The notes beneath the pieces are model-generated. The model searched no databases. It saw only the letters and a list, made by a program, of their open reading frames with translations, and was not told the origin of the DNA. Below, piece after piece: positions 27,201-33,200 of a stretch of DNA of 64,000 bases. Where the stretch lies: contig WEDG01005135.1 in assembly GCA_017591395.1 (NCBI GenBank), positions 286,708 to 350,707 of the forward strand, given 5' to 3'. A program made the translations under genes and the position numbers. Position 1 is the stretch's first letter. The number at the start of each line of letters is the position of its first letter. The stretch comes from Schistocephalus solidus. Lineage: Eukaryota > Platyhelminthes > Cestoda > Diphyllobothriidea > Diphyllobothriidae.

Positions 27201-30200
27201 CTACGGAGATGTCGCTACGGGTGCTCGCCGACAGGGAGGTCAACAACGACTCTACAAGGACACTTTGAAGAAATCGCTAAAGCAACTGCAAATCAACCCG
27301 GCGATCTGGGAGGTCCTCGCCCAGGATAGACCGGCATTGAGAAGATCCGTGAAAACTGGTTCAGCAATCTAGGAGACCAACCGGATCGATGCCGCCAAGG
27401 CCAAAAGAGCGGCACGAAAGTCACCAGCGCCCCGGACCAACATCGGCGATGCCCAGGCCCTGCCAACATGCCCGCGCTTTCAGCGCATCTTCCGCACGAG
27501 AATCGGCCTGGTTGGACATCTTCGGATGCAATGCACCAACAATCTGACAATTCCAACTTCTACGTCAAATTCTGCCAATCCTCCTTCAAACTCCCCCCAC
27601 AATCACTCCTGGCATCAATTCCATTACTCTCACCATCATAAAGACCACATCCCAATACTCATCGCCTGTTACCCCCACCACCGCCTTCGCCTTCACTACC
27701 ACCACGCATCGGCCTGGTCGGTCACTTGCGAATCCATCGTACAGAGACTGGTGAACCAGTGCCTGGAGCACCAACACAGCAGAGATCGCCGCCTCCACTA
27801 CCCTCACTGTCCTCGCGCATTCACTCATCGCATGGGCCTATTCGGTCACATGCGCATCCATGACAGCGGACTTCACCCCAATGCCGACAACACCAATACA
27901 CCATGCATTCCCGTCGGTCCTGCCATTCTTACCGCCACTGCCACCCCACTTCCATGAATGACATCCCCCCCATCCTCTACCGATTTATCCTGCCCACACC
28001 GCCCGCTACTTCAACTCACGCATCGGCCTGGTCGGTCACCTGTGAATCCATCGCACGGAGGCTGGTGAACCATTGCCTGGGGCTCCGACATACAGTCGAC
28101 GCACCCGCCTCCACTGCCCTCACTGCTCCCGCACATTTACACACCGCATGGGCCTATTAGGACACATGCGCCTCCACGATAACCTGCGGTAAACCACCGG
28201 AGGCTAAGCCACATCAGCGCACACCATCTACACTTATACATAGACAACATTCTCACAATCATCATAATGTACCTGATAAAATCATAGTTTCCTAGAAACC
28301 GTGGCTTGGAAGACTGCTAATCTGACGCTTACACCAGACCACGCCGTCGGCCCAGTGTATGTGTTGTGTGTGTCGAGTGGCTGACCAGTGGACTGGGAGT
28401 CAGACGGCGATGGCTCCTCCATATCTCCTGAGTAAGTGAATCCTGGTGTGTGCGTTATAGGGGCCAGGTCGTGCTGTGGCTCGCGAAGACGGGTACGCCG
28501 ACCCGTCAGCCAATGCACCCACTCCCACATTAGACAACTGACTGGCTCGGATGGTGGTCTTATTGTGGGCGTGGGGGACAGAGTGAGGTCGACAGGTCAG
28601 CGCATTTTCCTCACTATAAACAATCTGACGCGCTAGAAACTATCACGGTGTGCTAAAAGCCGTGGCTTGGAAGGTTGCCAACTGACGGGATAACTCGGAC
28701 CGCGTGGTCAGCCTAATGTGTGTTTTGTGTGGAGTGGCGGACTGAGAGTCAGGCTGCAATGGCACCTTTTTAATATGGCCTTTATGGCACTCCCACTCCG
28801 TGGGATCCGAGCCAGGTGTGGTGGTACGCCGAGGCGCGGCTCCGGTCGCGCCCGCCACATGCGCCCTCTCCCATGTCCAGTCTTCTTGACTCTGTCGTGA
28901 CAGCGGGCTCAGGTGGGGGAGGAGAAGAGAGTGCGGTAGCTGCAGCGCAAGGCTACTATCACTTAAAACTAATTCACGCGCAAGTCACCTCCCTGCACCA
29001 CCTGGTGTGGAGCATACGGTGGACCTCGTCGAAATCGACGGTCGAACTGTCATCAGATAGGGGCTGAGAGTTGAATTTTGTTGGTGGTTGCATTAAAGAG
29101 TTGAATGAACCAGCATGTGCCAATAGAGATTTGCTACGCGGCGTTCACAAATTTATCCAATAATGCCTTGTGTGAAAGAAATGCAGCATTAATTTTTCTC
29201 AGACTCGGGAATTGAACAGTCTCCCCCCCCCCTCCATCTTGCATAACCACAAAGGGTAAATGGTGTCGCGTCCTAACCCTTGTCTTTCATTTAACTCTTA
29301 TCCTCACCAAAACCCACAACCCTAGCGCTGACCCTCATCCCCTTGAAAATCAGCATGAGTTACCCGAAATATGCGAAGGCTCCAATTCTCGGCTTCAGTC
29401 GTAATTATGTCTGTCGTGTATTACTTTTAGATCGCATATCGCAACGCTTGCAAAAACGTAGGTTCAAGAAGTTGGATCAGTTGCCCTTATCCCTATTTAC
29501 ATTTCCACGTTGCCTCACTAGCTTTTTTTGCAGAAAGGGATTATCTACAAATGCAAGGAAGACTAGAATGGCAACTTCTGGCTTCTTATCCCTCATCAGC
29601 CACCCATAGCCAACCGCTATGGTTAAGCACCTAAGGTTCGAAACTGCGCCCTTTTTTGTTAGTTCAACGCTCTTACCATTGCGCCGCCGGCTCGTCCTGT
29701 CTGTTGCGATTGGGTATATTAACACTGGTAGAGGACGCAGACCGATTATGTTGCGGTGCCTCTTCGTCCTGTTGTGCAACTGGGGGCTCAGTCTAGAGCC
29801 CTGGGGCTGTTGCAAAGCGACCGGTATGAAATGCAGAATGAGCTTACCGCCAATGGCTGCTAATCAGCTCCCCACTTTTGTGCGGCGTTTATTGTCTGTA
29901 AAAGTACATAAATGGCGTGCTAGTATGTTCATCGGGTGGCGGTGGTGGTTCTATTCGGATAAATCGTCTTCGTGATTTTGTCACTCAACGCTACGCTCAT
30001 GCGCACTATGCACTACGTGGGAAGCAAGCGATGTCCTTTTGGCGGCGGATAATCGATCCGTTCCGCCCCCGCATCCTAATCGCACGTCGCCGTGGCCGCT
30101 CCCACCCTTCCCCAGAGTGCACACCAGCGTCAATTGGCGTGATGCCCCCCCCCCTCCCCGGTGTTGTTTCGAGCAAAGTACATAAAATCTCATTAGGTTT

Positions 30201-33200
30201 TCCGATAGCTGCAGTCTGGTGGGGGAGGGGAGAAACTACCTCCTGGCCCTTAGGATCCACGCTCTAGGTAGGTGCATTCTCCGACTGCGGTGGCGGGGAG
30301 GGAACTGGTAGAAGACAAAAGCTGACAACAGCACCAACGCGGGACGCTAGATCAGGACTTGGTGCTTAGGAAAGGCACATGAACGTGGAAACTGGAACGT
30401 AATTGATTGAGTATCTTATCAGAAGGTTATTAGGCATGAAGGGCAAGGGGCGAGTGGTGGCCGACGAGAGGACCTTCCCTTCCTGGAAAAGCTGCAGTAA
30501 TAGTTTAAATGCTACACTGCTGGATGCCTACCTAGGATTTTTGAAAAAAATGCCGAGAGAGGACCTCAAGAAGGCTCTTGACGAGTTTGTTCTACATCAT
30601 GCTGGTTTATCTGCAGTCTGAAGTTTATTTTCTGGAAGTTATGTGCTTCAGCCATCGCCGTACTAGCCTGTGGCTACCGGCTGTTGCCAGAGGTCAGGGA
30701 AAAAGTACTTAGGGAAGTTTGTGAATATCTCTTCTCCGCCGCCCAAGAGTGGTTGAGTCTACCAACAGAGGCTGTGTTTATCCAGTCTTGTTTCGTCGAA
30801 TTCATCAGACGAATAAGTGTATTGCCATTTGTGAAATGTTTTGTTTTTGGAAATTCTCGAGTTTACACGTGAACGTTGACTCCAGGAGACTCAACGTGCA
30901 CTTTTTGTGATTGAAATGTTCTGGGTTTTCCTGTGCAGTGTTCACTAAACGATCCTAGTGTACCGGACTTCAACAGGAAGGATTTTGAAAGTCCGGCAAT
31001 ATTAGAGCGAATACGCACCACTGTTGACATGCCGAATCCTCCATTGAAATTCTACCGCCAAGACATTTTTGCTACTATGGTGGTAATTGGTAATCCTAGA
31101 TCATTTTAAGGAGACAAAAGGACCTTTGCAAAGTCCACCAATTAATTTTGAGCACGTACGGCAGCCCGTTGTCGAACGAAATGGCTAGGAGTGTTTCAGA
31201 TGGTTATACAGTACCATAGCCGAAACAGTTGATTGAATGTTAGATTTACAGTCCATCGTGAATGAGCTCCAGGAAGCGGCTCAGAAGAAGATGCGATCAC
31301 TGAAACAGGAAGTTTATTGGTTTGATGTTTCGGAGTCTCACTTGAACCCATCGGATTGTGCGGACACAGCCAATTTGTCGGTGAAACTGAAGTCATTTAC
31401 CGGAATCTGGTGCAGTTGCGGCCAAAGCAGCTACCTCGGAGAAACTGGGAGACTTATGCGCACGCAGATGTCCGAGCATGCGACAGTAGCGCGTAGGAAG
31501 GACGCTTACTCTCAGATAGCCTTGAGTTTTATGAGGCTGAAATTCTAGCAGCCGTGTGATCCATGAACTGCTGGAGTCGTAATTCTCCGGCCCACAAGCG
31601 CGTAATAAGCGCAATGACCTCGCGTCTCCATAGTCTGTGTTGAGACTTTGTCTAGGCATAATACTTAGTCATACGGGTTGTGCGCGGGTGGGTAAAAGGT
31701 TGGAGAGACAGCGAGCTAAATTGCCGAGTCATCATAACAACAAGAATCGAGAACGGACTCCCTCATCCCCCGTAACTGCGACTGTCTCTGATGATGTGTT
31801 CGAGTGAGAATCCGAAACGTCAGGCCAATAAACGTTATGTTCCAGTGATCGCATCATCGTCTTTTATTTGCTGCATCCTTAACTAATGACAGGGTAATTA
31901 GCATCTTCGGTTATTAACCGATCGGCTGGTGACCCCAAAGGTCTTCATTGTGATGAGAAACGAGATGTGCAGATCGCAGTACGTCATCACTACCGTGGAA
32001 ACATACAGATTCGCTTTTTGTTTATATTGTAGTAGTTTACAATTTAGTAGCCAACCCAGTAGGTGTTTATCATTCCTGTATGGTCCTCCAGGCCATTACT
32101 TGAAATAGAGGAGAAATTCAGGAAAACAAGTGCAAGTCTACTCCTATGCGGGGTTCCTCGTATTTTATTTGAGGCCATACCCCTTCTATTTCGGAAATGA
32201 GCATAGTTTTGGTAAGGATCGATCATTTGTCCTCCCCTTTGCAGGACGCGGGAATGGGAAACGCCCATAATACCGGTGGCTTTGTGCTAAGTTCCAGAAA
32301 GGTTAAGTTTGGTGCTAGGATTACGACACGATCGGTGTTTGCGCAAGGCCATCCGTTTTACTGAACGAAGGGGAGGGGGCTCCTATTCCTTTGTTGTTCG
32401 ATGATGGCCTCACAATATTGTAAACTCTCTTTGTCGCTCTGCTCCAGCTGTCAACGAGCGCACTATGTCTTCTTCGAGCAATAGACTAGTCCTTGTGATG
32501 ACCTCGACCCGTCAAGGTCTACGAATCGCTTTTTTCGATCCTGCTACTTAATCGCATCGCTGGTCGGCATATTTGCAAATATGTAAGTACTCGTGGACGT
32601 ACTACTGGGACCGCAATACAATTTGACAAGCTTTTTTCTGTGACTGTAGTCCTGGCTTCGCGTTTGCTCGGTGACCTGTCGTACTCTTAACACCTCAGAA
32701 TCTAGACAGTCATTTTACGCGAGTACTGGCGATGGCTTCGCGGTGTTTTCTTGCAAGCTCACAGGTGTCATTTTTCCTTCGTCTTAGTCGCGGTCATGTC
32801 CGCGCCAGTCTTGTCAGTGGGGCGGGTACTGTCGTCATAATCGCCTTGCCGCTCCTGTTTTGTCCTCTCTACACGCTGATTGGTTCATTTGGTGCCGGCG
32901 GCGGCGGCGGCGGTGACGACGACGACGAATTTTCTTCCCGCATTCTGATTGGTTTGGCACTCGTCTCCGGCTGTCTCGCTCGCCGAGCCGCTGCTTGTGT
33001 TTGAAGACATACACTTCCCCCTCTCTCTCTCTCTCTCCTCTCCAGAGCTGCGTGTATGCGTTCGCGCTCTGTGTGGCTATGTCTTTGTCCGTTACCTTTT
33101 CCATTCGTCCGCACGAACTAAGCGCAGCTTTTACCGACCGACAGCAGCAGTAGCAGCAGTACTAGCTACTCACTTTCCCCTGTGCATCTCATTTTACTCG

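Larger units (their letters stand above)
23905..28245 (+). mobile_element. RTE-like non-LTR retrotransposon with C-terminal zinc fingers, nearly full length, inactivated
   Basis: A single frame holds an AP-type endonuclease, reverse transcriptase and C2H2 zinc-finger region, with no separate ORF1 seen. A GC-rich leader of about 480 bases precedes the first ATG. In-frame stops at 25120, 25534, 25834 and 27370 and a frame shift in the zinc-finger tail make it non-functional as it stands. The borders are approximate: the 5' edge is set where the leader begins, and the 3' edge where similarity to the second copy (45.4 kb) gives way to family A repeat. It sits in the last SH2B-like intron in the same direction as the gene. 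Family assignment (RTE clade) rests on domain order and motif style. Confidence 0.85.
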
